Below are positions 1-8,010 of a DNA stretch of 64,000 nucleotides, in pieces. Source of the DNA: Mitsuaria sp. GD03876 (GTDB taxonomy: Bacteria > Pseudomonadota > Gammaproteobacteria > Burkholderiales > Burkholderiaceae_C); assembly GCF_029840635.1 (NCBI RefSeq), contig NZ_JAOCCU010000029.1, positions 17,654 through 81,653 of the forward strand, read 5' to 3'. The translations under genes were made by a program, and so were the position numbers. Below the pieces are notes generated by a model. It did no database searches and was not told the origin of the DNA. It saw nothing but the letters and a program-made list of their open reading frames with translations. Each line of letters opens with the position of its first letter. Within the stretch, counting starts at the first letter, position 1.

Positions 1-683
1 ATCCCGACAGCGCGTTCCGCGCATACGGCGACATCGTGTCGCTGGAGACCAAGGAAGAAGACGGCAAGCTGCGCCTGTACGCCGAGATCAAGCCACTGCC
101 CGAACTCGTCGCCCTGACCAAGGCCGGCCAGAAGCTGTTCACCAGCATCGAGATCAATCCGAAGTTCGCCGACACGGGCGAGGCCTACGTGGTCGGCGTC
201 GCGGTCACGGACAACCCGGCAAGCCTGGGCACCGACATGCTGAGCTTCGCGCAGCAGAACCCCAAGGCGAGCCCGTTCGCGGCCCGCAAGTCCTCGCCGG
301 ACGCGTTGTTCACCGAGGCCGTGGAGACCGAGCTGGCCTTCGAGGACGAACCCGACAGCGAAGAGAGCAGGAAGTTCAGCGAGCGGCTGCGCGGGCTGGT
401 GAAGTCGTTCACCAGCAAGGGCAAGAGTGATGACGCGCGCTTCGGCGAGCTGGTCGAGGCGCTCGAACAAATCACCGAGCACCTCTCCGACCAGGCCGAG
501 GCCTCGGCGGCGCACCAGCGCCGCGCCGACGCCGCCGAGAAAGCCTTCAGCTCGTTGAAGACCGAGTTCGACCAGGTCAAGGCGACCGTCGCGAAATTCG
601 ACACCACGCCTGCCCCGGGCTTCTCGCAGCGCCCGCCGGCCACGGGCAGCAATCCCAACGCTGGCGCGCAGACCGACTGCTGA
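1..683 (+). CDS. O: Capsid scaffolding protein/protease GpO (5' truncated by window edge)
   Basis: This is the P2 GpO family protein that acts as internal scaffold and maturation protease for the phage head. The frame is open from base 3 and reads PDSAFRAYGDIVSLE into the first in-frame GTG at 36, so that GTG is not the true start and the N-terminus lies outside the window. The visible part holds the end of the protease domain (TSIEINPKFADTGEAYVVG, typical of GpO). It is followed by an acidic, Ala/Glu-rich helical tail with coiled-coil character (about residues 130-190) that serves as the scaffold. It lies directly upstream of the major capsid gene, as in P2. Confidence 0.93.
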   Translation, partial: PDSAFRAYGDIVSLETKEEDGKLRLYAEIKPLPELVALTKAGQKLFTSIEINPKFADTGEAYVVGVAVTDNPASLGTDMLSFAQQNPKASPFAARKSSPDALFTEAVETELAFEDEPDSEESRKFSERLRGLVKSFTSKGKSDDARFGELVEALEQITEHLSDQAEASAAHQRRADAAEKAFSSLKTEFDQVKATVAKFDTTPAPGFSQRPPATGSNPNAGAQTDC

Positions 684-720
684 TCAGCCACTCCCTTCAC
701 GCATCGCACCTAGGACCCTC

Positions 721-1731
721 ATGCGCAACGAAACCCGCGTCGTCTTCAACTCGTACATGTCCCGCGTCGCCGCGCTTAGCTCGGTCGCCAACGCGGCGCA
801 CACCTTCGCCGTGGCCCCTTCTGTCCAGCAGACGCTCGAAAAGAAAATCCAGGAAACCAGCGACTTCCTCAAGCGCATCAACATCATCGGCGTGGCCGAG
901 ATGCAGGGCGAGAAGCTGGGCCTGGGCATTTCGGGTCCGGCGGCCAGCCGCACCAACACCGCCCAGAAGGATCGCCAGACGCGCGATCTGACCGGCATCG
1001 ACGCGACGACCTACAAGTGCGAGAAGACGAACTTCGACACGCACATCGGCTATGCGAAGTTGGACGCCTGGGCGAAGTTCGCTGAGTTCCAGAACATGAT
1101 CCGCGACCTGATCGTGCAGCGCCAGGCCCTGGACCGCATCATGATCGGCTTCAACGGCACCTCCGTGGCCGCCGAGACTGACGTCGTCGCCAATCCGCTG
1201 CTGCAGGACGTGAACATCGGATGGCTGCAGCAGATGCGCGAGAACGCGCCGGCGCGTGTCATGGGCAAGGCCAATGCCCCGATCAAGATCGGCGACGCGC
1301 AGGATGCCGACTACAAGAACCTCGACGCCGCCGTCTACGACGCGCGCCAACTGCTGGATCCGTGGTTCCAGGAAGACCCGGGCCTGGTCGCCATCCTGGG
1401 CCGCGACCTGATGCACGACAAGCTGTTCCCGATCGTGAACAGCGACAAGGCGCCGACCGAGATCCTCGCCGCCGACGTCGTGCTGTCGCAAAAGCGCGTG
1501 GGCGGCCTGCCGGCGGCCACGGTGCCCTTCTTCCCACCCAATGCGATCCTGATCACGCGCTTCGACAACCTGTCGATCTACTGGCAGGAGAGCGCGCGCC
1601 GCCGTCGCGTCGAGGACAACCCCAAGCGCGACCGCATCGAGAACTACGAATCCTCGAACGACGCCTTCGTGGTGGAGGACTACGGGCGCGCCGCGCTGGT
1701 GGAGCACATCGAGATCGCCGAGGCCGCCTGA
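721..1731 (+). CDS. N: Major capsid protein GpN
   Basis: P2-family major capsid precursor (336 aa, close to the roughly 355 aa of P2 GpN), which builds the icosahedral shell after GpO-dependent processing. The N-terminus MRNETRVVFNSYMSRVA and the later stretch GIDATTYKCEKTNFDTHI are typical of the family, and the C-terminal part carries NPKRDRIENYESSNDAFVVE, a hallmark block of these capsids. The ATG at 721 follows GpO by 37 bases. The next gene (terminase small subunit) starts 2 bases after the stop, so the two are probably co-translated. Confidence 0.96.
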   Translation: MRNETRVVFNSYMSRVAALSSVANAAHTFAVAPSVQQTLEKKIQETSDFLKRINIIGVAEMQGEKLGLGISGPAASRTNTAQKDRQTRDLTGIDATTYKCEKTNFDTHIGYAKLDAWAKFAEFQNMIRDLIVQRQALDRIMIGFNGTSVAAETDVVANPLLQDVNIGWLQQMRENAPARVMGKANAPIKIGDAQDADYKNLDAAVYDARQLLDPWFQEDPGLVAILGRDLMHDKLFPIVNSDKAPTEILAADVVLSQKRVGGLPAATVPFFPPNAILITRFDNLSIYWQESARRRRVEDNPKRDRIENYESSNDAFVVEDYGRAALVEHIEIAEAA

Positions 1732-1733
1732 TC

Positions 1734-2441
1734 ATGCGCATGAGCCCTGCCCGCGCCCACCGCGCCCGCGTGCTCGCCGCCGAGGCCTGCGCCTCGGCTT
1801 CCGCTGGCGGCGAGCTGGTCGGCAGCGCCTACGAGCTGATGCGGGCCCAGCTCGTGGAGCATCTGCGCCATCTCAAGACGATCCAGTCCGTGGAACGCAA
1901 GATCGAGGCCAAGCGCAACTTCCTGCCGATCTACAAGGACTGGGTCGAGGCGGCCGTCGAAACGGGCCGCGGCGCGCAGGACCGGGTGCTCATGACTGTG
2001 CTGGTCTGGTTAATCGACGTCGGCGACTTCCAGGCCGCGCTCTACGTCGCGTCCTACGCCATCGAGCACGACCTGCAGATGCCCGACCAGTACGAGCGAA
2101 ACCTCGCGACGGTGCTGCTCGACGAGATCGGCGGTGCTGCCCTGGCCGGGAAGTTGACGTTGGGCGAGTCCGTGCCGGTGTTGGACCGAGTCCTTGAGCT
2201 CACCCAGGACGCCGACACACCGGACCAGGCTCGCGCCAAGGTCCACAAGGCCTTGGGGTACGCCTACATGGGCCGTACGGGCGCCAGCGAGGTGGACGTC
2301 GGCACCGTGCCGGCGGACGCCGCCAAGCTCGCCCTGCAGCACTGCCGCCGCGCCCTGGAGCTGTTCGACCAGGTCGGCGTGAAAAAAGACATTGAGCGCC
2401 TGGAGCGCCGGCTGAAGTCCGCCGGCGAGTTGAGCGTCTGA
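1734..2441 (+). CDS. M: Terminase small subunit GpM
   Basis: P2 GpM-type small terminase subunit (235 aa), which recognises cos DNA and works with the large subunit (GpP, expected left of the window) in packaging. The start is the ATG at 1734; the same frame is open far upstream, but that part overlaps the capsid gene. The central stretch KRNFLPIYKDWVEAAVETG and the block VLVWLIDVGDFQAALYVASY match the conserved core of the family. The C-terminus is helical and basic. A second ATG at 1740 is a possible alternative start. Confidence 0.93.
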   Translation: MRMSPARAHRARVLAAEACASASAGGELVGSAYELMRAQLVEHLRHLKTIQSVERKIEAKRNFLPIYKDWVEAAVETGRGAQDRVLMTVLVWLIDVGDFQAALYVASYAIEHDLQMPDQYERNLATVLLDEIGGAALAGKLTLGESVPVLDRVLELTQDADTPDQARAKVHKALGYAYMGRTGASEVDVGTVPADAAKLALQHCRRALELFDQVGVKKDIERLERRLKSAGELSV

Positions 2442-2533
2442 CCGCTTCCGGACCCCGGAACCCCGGCGGCTCGGGCTGATCGCGAAGGGCCTCGGCCTCG
2501 AAGCGTGACGCCCGACCACCGCCGACCTACACC

Positions 2534-3004
2534 ATGAGCTTCCTCGGAACCCCTCCCTCTCCCTCCGCCGCCGACGAGCAGCCGTTGAAGAACGACGGCT
2601 GGTTCCCCGACGTCGACCTGGCGCATCTGCGGGCCGCCTGTCGCCTCGACGGTACGGTGACCTCCCAACGGTTGCGCGAGGTCACGCTCGAGGCCGTGGC
2701 GAGCGTCAACGTCGAGCTGCAGGGTTACAAGGAAGCTCAGACCTCCGCCGGCCACGCCCGCCTAGCCGACGTCCCTGCGATCAAGCTCGACGACGAGAGC
2801 GTGCAGCTGCAGCGCTACCGCCGCGCCGTCTACGCCAGCGTCCAGGCCGACCTGATCGAGCTGTATCGGGACTTCGACACCACGGGCGCCGGCGACAAGG
2901 CCGCCGAGAAGCTGGAACTGCGCGTGGACGGCCTGCGCCGCGACCGGCGCTGGGCAATCTCCGCCCTCTACGGGCGCCGCCAGACGACGGTGGAGCTGAT
3001 CTGA
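2534..3004 (+). CDS. L: Head completion/stabilisation protein GpL
   Basis: P2 GpL family head-completion protein (156 aa), thought to join or seal the filled capsid at the head-tail connector. It sits between the small terminase and tail protein X as in P2. Recognisable features are the N-terminal FPDVDLAHLRAACRLDG block, the helical middle, and the C-terminal DRRWAISALYGRRQTTVELI block, which is a strong family signature. The stop codon overlaps the start of gene X (TGATG), implying coupled translation. A 92-base gap separates it from M. Confidence 0.93.
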   Translation: MSFLGTPPSPSAADEQPLKNDGWFPDVDLAHLRAACRLDGTVTSQRLREVTLEAVASVNVELQGYKEAQTSAGHARLADVPAIKLDDESVQLQRYRRAVYASVQADLIELYRDFDTTGAGDKAAEKLELRVDGLRRDRRWAISALYGRRQTTVELI

Positions 3005-3204
3005 TGCGCGTGCGCACCCTGCAAGGCGACACGGTCGACGCGCTGTGCTGGCGCCACCTGGGCCGCACGGAAGGCGTCGTTGCCCAGACCCTGCTTCTCA
3101 ACCCCGGCTTGGCCGACCACGGCCCTGTGCTTCCGGTCGGCCTGGCCGTCGACCTCCCCATCCCGCAACCTAGCACCCGCCCCATGGTGCAGCTCTGGAC
3201 CTGA
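3004..3204 (+). CDS. X: Tail protein X
   Basis: Small P2 GpX-type tail protein (66 aa, the usual size for the family), probably a LysM-like protein that helps finish or anchor the tail. The family pattern is seen in the N-terminal GDTVDALCWRHLGRT, the middle NPGLADHGPVLPVGLAVDLP and the terminal VQLWT. It overlaps the stop of L by one base and lies immediately before the lysis genes, which is its P2 position. Confidence 0.9.
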   Translation: MRVRTLQGDTVDALCWRHLGRTEGVVAQTLLLNPGLADHGPVLPVGLAVDLPIPQPSTRPMVQLWT

Positions 3205-3206
3205 CC

Positions 3207-3449
3207 GTGACCATCAAGCAGGAGTTCAAGGACCTCGCCGTGCAAGCCGCCGTCGCCACGCCGACCAGCGCTTGGGCGCTCATCACCTCGCTGACCCTTG
3301 CCCAGTGGATCGCGCTGATCCTGGGCGCGCTCCAGGCCGCCTACCTGGTGCGCAAGTGGTGGCGTGAGGAGACCGAGTGGGGGGTGCACATGCGCCGCCT
3401 CGCGGGCCGGCCAGTCGCCGACACGCGCCAGGCGGAGATCGAGTCTTGA
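3207..3449 (+). CDS. Small membrane protein, candidate holin
   Basis: An 80-residue protein with one clear hydrophobic segment (about residues 26-46, TLAQWIALILGALQAAYLV) followed by a basic RKWWREE cytoplasmic flank. It starts with GTG 2 bases after tail gene X and overlaps the endolysin start. The position between X and the lysozyme is where P2-like phages of Burkholderiales carry their holin. The single membrane segment and the signal-anchor endolysin next door would fit a pinholin-type system, but this is inferred from place and topology only. Confidence 0.65.
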   Translation: MTIKQEFKDLAVQAAVATPTSAWALITSLTLAQWIALILGALQAAYLVRKWWREETEWGVHMRRLAGRPVADTRQAEIES

Positions 3450-4015
3450 GCCGCGCCCGCATCGCGATCGCGCTGCTCACCTTCAGCGCGGCTGCCTTCG
3501 TGCACCTGGCCGTGAGCGAGAACTACGTCGAAGTCGCCACCGTACCGGTCAAAGGCGACGTCCCGACGAACGGATTCGGCAGCACCCGGCAGCTCGATGG
3601 GTCGCCCGTGAAGCTGGGCGATCGCACTACGCCCGTGGCGGCGCTGCAGCGTTCCCTGGCCTACATGCAGACGGCAGAAGTCAGCTTCCGCCGCTGCGTC
3701 GACGTGCCGCTGCACCAGGCCGAGTTCGACCTATACCTGGACTTCGCCTACCAGTACGGCATGCCCACGCTGTGCGCGTCGCCGATCGTGGGGCATCTGC
3801 GCGCGCTGCGCTACGACCAGGCCTGCGACGCGCTCCTCGAGTTCCGTTTCATGACCTCGCCCATCGAGCATGACGGCTGGGAGGTGTCCCGGCGCGACAG
3901 CGCCGGCCGCCCGACGCGCTGGAAGTTCGACTGCGCCACGCCAGGGAACAAGGTCTGCGCCGGGGTCTGGACGCGTCAGCAGCGGCGACACCAGCAGTGC
4001 AAGGCCGCCCAATGA
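3446..4015 (+). CDS. Signal-anchor (SAR) endolysin, GH24 lysozyme family
   Basis: Muramidase that cleaves peptidoglycan at lysis (189 aa). I place the start at the TTG at 3446, whose bases overlap the upstream stop (TTGA). The frame is open further upstream, but that would overlap most of the holin candidate. Residues 6-23 form a weakly hydrophobic, Ala-rich segment typical of a SAR anchor that keeps the enzyme inactive in the membrane until release. Expected catalytic residues are visible: Glu25, Asp38 and Thr41 in SENYVEVATVPVKGDVPTNG. The C-terminal Cys-containing region is typical of phage-P21-like members. The gene overlaps Rz (ATGA). Confidence 0.88.
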   Translation: MSRARIAIALLTFSAAAFVHLAVSENYVEVATVPVKGDVPTNGFGSTRQLDGSPVKLGDRTTPVAALQRSLAYMQTAEVSFRRCVDVPLHQAEFDLYLDFAYQYGMPTLCASPIVGHLRALRYDQACDALLEFRFMTSPIEHDGWEVSRRDSAGRPTRWKFDCATPGNKVCAGVWTRQQRRHQQCKAAQ

Positions 4016-4569
4016 ACCGGTTCGCTGATGGGGCACTGGTCCTGCTCGCGATTGCCGCCGCCTTCTGGCTAGGCTCCCTTCAGGGCCGCGCACTGGGGGG
4101 CGCCGATCAACAGCTCGCCGCAGAACAGCGCGAGCGCGACGTCTCCGCCCAACACGCCGCGGCTCTGCGGGCAGCGGATACGCGCCTACGCCGCGTCGAG
4201 GCGGACCTCCGCACCAGCTCGTCCACCGCCACTGACGCCCTGAAGCGGGCGCTACACGATGAGAAGACTCAACACGATCGCCTTGTGGCTGAGCTGCGCG
4301 CTGGCGCTGTCCGGCTGTCAGTCCCCATCGTCGCCACCGGCGGTGCGGCTTGTATCGCCGACGCTGCCCGAAGTGCCGGCACTGCCGGCGGAGATCGGAA
4401 CGAAACGCGAGCCGAACTTGCGCCAGCGGCTGCTGAAGATCTTGCAGCCATTGCCACAGACGGCAATGCCGCCATCGTCCAGCTCAACGCCTGCATCGAC
4501 CGCTACAACGAAGTCCGCCAGCGACTGAACGCGCTGCGCGAGGAGATGGCCCGTGCTCAAGCCCAATAG
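4012..4569 (+). CDS. Inner-membrane spanin (Rz-like, LysB)
   Basis: A 185-aa protein with an N-terminal membrane segment (about residues 8-22, ALVLLAIAAAFWLGS) followed by a long Ala/Arg/Glu-rich coiled coil reaching into the periplasm, the i-spanin layout. The spanin complex disrupts the outer membrane after the endolysin has acted. The start at 4012 overlaps the endolysin stop by four bases; an ATG 15 bases earlier is less likely. The o-spanin partner Rz1 is encoded entirely inside it in another frame, which strongly supports the assignment. Confidence 0.86.
   Translation: MNRFADGALVLLAIAAAFWLGSLQGRALGGADQQLAAEQRERDVSAQHAAALRAADTRLRRVEADLRTSSSTATDALKRALHDEKTQHDRLVAELRAGAVRLSVPIVATGGAACIADAARSAGTAGGDRNETRAELAPAAAEDLAAIATDGNAAIVQLNACIDRYNEVRQRLNALREEMARAQAQ
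4259..4528 (+). CDS. Outer-membrane spanin lipoprotein (Rz1-like, LysC), nested in Rz
   Basis: An 89-aa lipoprotein read in the +1 frame wholly inside the Rz gene. The N-terminus has a basic start, a hydrophobic stretch and a lipobox LSGC with Cys20. The mature part is Pro/Ser-rich (SPSSPPAVRLVSPTLPEVPALP), the typical o-spanin composition. It would sit in the outer membrane and pair with the periplasmic coiled coil of Rz. Nested Rz1 genes are well known in lambda and P2; here the overlap is complete. Confidence 0.85.
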   Translation: MRRLNTIALWLSCALALSGCQSPSSPPAVRLVSPTLPEVPALPAEIGTKREPNLRQRLLKILQPLPQTAMPPSSSSTPASTATTKSASD

Positions 4570-5038
4570 CCTGCGCGAGCACCTGTCGCAGGCCGTCCCG
4601 GCACTGCGACGCGATCCGGACAAGCTCAGCGTGTTCCTGAAGGAGGGCAAGCTCGTTGCTGCCGCCGGGGAAACGCTGTCCTTCGAGTACCGCTACACGC
4701 TCAACCTGGTCCTGCTGGACTACGCTGAGCATGCCGACGCGGTCATGGTGCCGCTGCTGGCCTGGCTGCGCGTCAACCAGCCCGAGATCGCCGAGAACCC
4801 GGATCTGCGCGAGAAGGCGCTGCGGTTCGAGGTGGAGTTCCTCAACTCGAAGACGGTGGACCTGTCGATCGAGGTGGACCTCACGGAGCGAGTCTTGGTG
4901 CAGCCGCGCAAGAGCGCGTCCGGCTTCGACGTCAAGCACCTGGGCGAGCCCGCCCACGTTGGTCAAATGCCCGCTGGCGAGCGCTGGGACGTCTACTTCG
5001 CGGGCGATCTGCTCGCGAGCTGGACGTATCCGGCATGA
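4553..5038 (+). CDS. R: Tail completion protein GpR
   Basis: P2 GpR-type tail completion protein (161 aa), which acts with GpS at the head-proximal end of the tail. The GTG at 4553 overlaps the end of Rz. The family pattern is seen in the N-terminal KPNSLREHLSQAVPALRRDP, the central FEYRYTLNLVLLDYAEH and the C-terminal ERWDVYFAGDLLASW. Its stop overlaps the start of S by four bases. Confidence 0.93.
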   Translation: MLKPNSLREHLSQAVPALRRDPDKLSVFLKEGKLVAAAGETLSFEYRYTLNLVLLDYAEHADAVMVPLLAWLRVNQPEIAENPDLREKALRFEVEFLNSKTVDLSIEVDLTERVLVQPRKSASGFDVKHLGEPAHVGQMPAGERWDVYFAGDLLASWTYPA

Positions 5039-5496
5039 CCGAAGACCTGCGCGCGCTTGACGACTGGCTCGCCCCGCTGCTCGCCGGCATCACCCCTACT
5101 GCGCGCCGGCGCCTGGCGCGCGACCTCGCGCGCGATCTCCGCCGCCAGCAGCAGCAGCGCATCGCTGCACAGCTCAACCCGGACGGAACGCGCTACGAGG
5201 CCCGCAAGGCGACGCTTCGCGATCGCAAGGGCAAGATTCGCCGTGGCGCCATGTTCGCGAAGATCCGCACCGCGACTCACCTTCGCGTCGAGGCCTCGCC
5301 TGACCAGGCGAGCGTCGGCTTCGCGGGACGTGTCGCGCGCATCGCTTCTGTGCACCAGCTCGGCCTGCGAGATCGGGTACGGCCGGACGGGCCCGAGGTC
5401 CAGTACGCGGCTCGCCGCCTCCTCGGACTGACCACAGAGGATCGCGAATGGATTCGCGACCGGATCCTGCACGTGCTGGCCTCCTACGCGCCCTGA
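5035..5496 (+). CDS. S: Tail completion/virion morphogenesis protein GpS
   Basis: P2 GpS family (153 aa), needed for tail completion. The protein is strongly basic with an Arg-rich helical N-terminus (ARRRLARDLARDLRRQQQQR) and the conserved block GTRYEARKATLRDRKGKIRR. The middle HQLGLRDRVRPDGPEVQYAAR and the C-terminal LTTEDREWIRDRILHVLA are typical. It is co-translated with R through an ATGA overlap. A gap of about 180 bases follows, in which I see no gene; it would be the place for the V-operon late promoter. Confidence 0.92.
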   Translation: MTEDLRALDDWLAPLLAGITPTARRRLARDLARDLRRQQQQRIAAQLNPDGTRYEARKATLRDRKGKIRRGAMFAKIRTATHLRVEASPDQASVGFAGRVARIASVHQLGLRDRVRPDGPEVQYAARRLLGLTTEDREWIRDRILHVLASYAP

Positions 5497-5673
5497 AGGC
5501 CATTAAGCCTGCGTCAAGCAGATTGCCGAGAACTTCCCAGAATGGCGCCCGCGCGGCGCGCCCATCGTGAACCGACGAAGAGCGGGCCGGGACGCCGGGC
5601 GTCAATCGGCGCGGCTTCATGGCGGATCAATTCCGCACTGATTTCGCGCTGCTATCAGCGAGAAGAAAGCAGT

Positions 5674-5910
5674 ATGGACATGCAAAGAAGAACGTCAGGG
5701 AACGGCAGCCATCACCTCAGTGCCGTCGTCAATCAACGGATCTCCGACCTTGCCACGGCGATCAGCCAGGCCGATGACGGCATCGCCGCGCTATTGGCGC
5801 TGCTGGAAGCAGCACCGGGCCAGGTCTCCGCAGCGGGCGTAGCCGCGCTGTTGCGGCCCCATTCCACCGCTCTGCAGCGGGCGAGTGCTGCGCTACTCGA
5901 TCACATGTGA
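5674..5910 (+). CDS. Small helical hypothetical protein ahead of the baseplate genes
   Basis: A 78-residue protein with an Ala/Leu-rich helical core (AVVNQRISDLATAISQADDG, then ALLALLEAAPGQVSAAGVAALLRP). The ATG at 5674 is preceded by a purine-rich GAAGAAAG, the best start in a frame that is open from 5542. I do not recognise it with certainty; small proteins of this kind (DUF1484-like) occur in Burkholderiales phages, which is only a resemblance. It has no P2 counterpart. It stands at the head of the V-W-J-I operon. Confidence 0.6.
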   Translation: MDMQRRTSGNGSHHLSAVVNQRISDLATAISQADDGIAALLALLEAAPGQVSAAGVAALLRPHSTALQRASAALLDHM

Positions 5911-5978
5911 TCGCAGCGGGGCTTGCCCGTCACGGGCAGACCCTGCAACGCGTGCCTCGCGCGAGGCACGCCGGCAAG

Positions 5979-6659
5979 ATGAGCGGCATGGATTCTCCGG
6001 ACATCAGCGACGTGATCCGCCGACTAGAAAACCTCTTGCGCCCTGGCACCATCGACCAGATCGACGTCAACGCGGCGCTTGTCCGCGTGCGCACCGGCGG
6101 TCTGCTGTCGTCCTGGATCCGCTGGTTCACTCGTCGCGCCGGTGATGTGCGCGCCTGGTGCCCGCCGTCGGTCGGTGAGCAGTGCATGCTGTTCTCGCCA
6201 GGCGGTGACCTTGCCAACGGCTTTGCGCTCGTGGGCCTCTTCAGCGATAGCCACCCGGCGAACGACAGCCGCGCCAGCACCGACGCAACGCTGCATCCGG
6301 ACGGCACCCTTGTCGAGTACGACCACGCCGCCCATCGCCACCTGATCCAGTGCGTCGGCGACATCGTCGCGATCGCACAGGGCAACATCGCCAGCAAGGC
6401 CGAGGGCGACATCGCGCTCGAGGCGCAGGGAAATGTCTCCGCCCGCGCCGGAGGCTCCCTGGCCATCCAGGCCGCCCAGTCGATCGTCATCGAGGCCGGC
6501 ACCAGCATCACACTCAAGGTCGGCGCGGCGTCGCTGACGATCGGCGCGTCCGGTATCAAGGGCTCTCCCGACATCGTCGTCGAGAACATCAGCCTGACAC
6601 AGCACGCGCACGACCAGGTGCAAAGGGGCAACTTCACCTCCGGGAAGCCTGTCCCATGA
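5979..6659 (+). CDS. V: Baseplate spike protein GpV
   Basis: P2 GpV-type central spike (226 aa from this start), which tips the tail tube and pierces the outer membrane. An N-terminal OB-like fold is followed by repeated short beta units (GDIVAIAQGNIASKAEGDIA and onward, about residues 115-200) that form the trimeric beta-helix needle. The end carries the HAH pair (QHAHDQVQ) that binds an iron ion at the tip in P2 GpV. I chose the ATG at 5979 (MSGMDSP); a GTG at 5907 overlapping the previous stop and an ATG at 5988 are alternatives. The stop overlaps W. Confidence 0.93.
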   Translation: MSGMDSPDISDVIRRLENLLRPGTIDQIDVNAALVRVRTGGLLSSWIRWFTRRAGDVRAWCPPSVGEQCMLFSPGGDLANGFALVGLFSDSHPANDSRASTDATLHPDGTLVEYDHAAHRHLIQCVGDIVAIAQGNIASKAEGDIALEAQGNVSARAGGSLAIQAAQSIVIEAGTSITLKVGAASLTIGASGIKGSPDIVVENISLTQHAHDQVQRGNFTSGKPVP

Positions 6660-7018
6660 GCGGCCTGAACCAGCGCACGGGTCGCGCCGTGGACGGCGTC
6701 GAGCACCTGCGCCAGAGCGTTGCCGACATCCTCACCACCCCCATCGGCAGCCGCATCGCGCGGCGCACCTACGGGAGCCTGCTGCCCGAGCTGGTCGACC
6801 ATCCGGACAACGGCGCCACCCGCGTACGGATCTTCGCGGCCACGGCCGGCGCGCTGATGCGCTGGGAGCCGCGCCTCAAGGTCAGCCGCATCCGCCTGGC
6901 GCAGGGTGAGCGCCCCGGCCAGGTCGTTGTCGAGCTGGAGGGCGTCTACCGTCCGCTGCAGGGCCAACAGCAGGCTCTCGCACTCGTGCTGCCGCTTCAG
7001 CTGAGGGCTGCCCTGTGA
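6656..7018 (+). CDS. W: Baseplate protein GpW (gp25-like)
   Basis: P2 GpW/T4 gp25 family baseplate wedge protein (120 aa) that helps start sheath polymerisation. The family signature LTTPIGSRIARRTYGSLLPE is present near residues 26-45, followed by the ATAGALMRWEPRLKVSRI helix-strand block. The ATG at 6656 overlaps the stop of V and the gene ends in a four-base overlap with J, so V, W, J and I are one translationally coupled unit. Confidence 0.95.
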   Translation: MSGLNQRTGRAVDGVEHLRQSVADILTTPIGSRIARRTYGSLLPELVDHPDNGATRVRIFAATAGALMRWEPRLKVSRIRLAQGERPGQVVVELEGVYRPLQGQQQALALVLPLQLRAAL

Positions 7019-8010
7019 TCGACCTCCCGCAACTGCCCGCCCCCGCCATCGTCGAGGCGCTCGACTTCGAGACGCTGCTGGCCGAGCGCAAGCGCGCCTT
7101 CCTCGAGCTGATGCCCGAGGAGCAACGCGCCGACCTCGCGCAGGTTCTCAGCCTAGAGTCCGAACCGCTGACCAAGCTCCTCGAGGAGAACGTGTACCGC
7201 GAGCTGATCTGGCGCCAGCGCGTGAACGAAGCCGCCAAGGCCTCGCTTCTGGCCTACGCCCAGAAGACCGACCTGGACAACCGCGCCGCCGACTACGGCG
7301 TGAGGCGGCTGCTGCTGTCCCCGGCGGATCCGGATGCCGTCCCGCCCGTCGATGCCGTCTACGAGAGCGACGAACGCCTGCGTTATCGCTGCCAGATGGC
7401 GCTGGAGGGGCTCACCGTTGCTGGGAGCCGCGGCGCGTACCACTTCCACGCCCTCTCCGCCCACGCCCAGATCTCCGACGCGTCGATCGACTCGCCTACC
7501 TTCGAGGCGGTCGACGTCGGCACCGAGCTGAGAGCGCTGCTGCCCGCCGGCGCCATCGTGGTCACCTGCAGCTATGCCGCCGGCCTGGTCGATCCGCTGC
7601 CCGGTGACGTGACCGTGGCGGTGCTGCCGGCCAAGACCGCCTCGGTGCCTGCCGACGAGCTCGTGACCATGACGCAAGCCGCGCTCTCTGCCGACGAGGT
7701 GCGCCCGCTGACGGACCGTCCCCGCGTACTCAGCGGCATGCCCACCGACTACCTGGTCAGCGCCGTGCTGGAGTTCGAGGACGGACCGGATCACACCGTG
7801 GTGCTCGCCAACGCCAACCAGCGCCTGCAGGACGCGATCACGGCGGGACGTAGGCTCGGCGGGCTCATGCCCCGTTCGGTGCTCTTCGCTGCCCTACAGG
7901 CGCCCGGCGTGCGGCGCGTCCTGCTCGATCAGCCGCCCGTCGACGTCGTCTGCGACCTGCGCCACTACCCGAACTGCACTGGCGTGACGATCGCGCAGGT
8001 CCAGCCATGA
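7015..8010 (+). CDS. J: Baseplate assembly protein GpJ
   Basis: P2 GpJ-type baseplate protein (331 aa), the major wedge component that links the hub with the fibre-bearing periphery. The N-terminal IDLPQLPAPAIVEALDFETL and the stretch LLEENVYRELIWRQRVNEAA are family hallmarks. The middle contains the conserved GLTVAGSRGAYHFHALSAH block. The GTG start at 7015 overlaps W (GTGA). The stop overlaps the ATG of gene I. Confidence 0.95.
   Translation: MIDLPQLPAPAIVEALDFETLLAERKRAFLELMPEEQRADLAQVLSLESEPLTKLLEENVYRELIWRQRVNEAAKASLLAYAQKTDLDNRAADYGVRRLLLSPADPDAVPPVDAVYESDERLRYRCQMALEGLTVAGSRGAYHFHALSAHAQISDASIDSPTFEAVDVGTELRALLPAGAIVVTCSYAAGLVDPLPGDVTVAVLPAKTASVPADELVTMTQAALSADEVRPLTDRPRVLSGMPTDYLVSAVLEFEDGPDHTVVLANANQRLQDAITAGRRLGGLMPRSVLFAALQAPGVRRVLLDQPPVDVVCDLRHYPNCTGVTIAQVQP

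Noticed and set aside
697..1707. Minus-strand open frame of 336 codons opposite the capsid gene
   Set aside because: It is the mirror of the GpN gene; its product is rich in Arg, Val, His and Asp with no family pattern, a typical high-G+C shadow.
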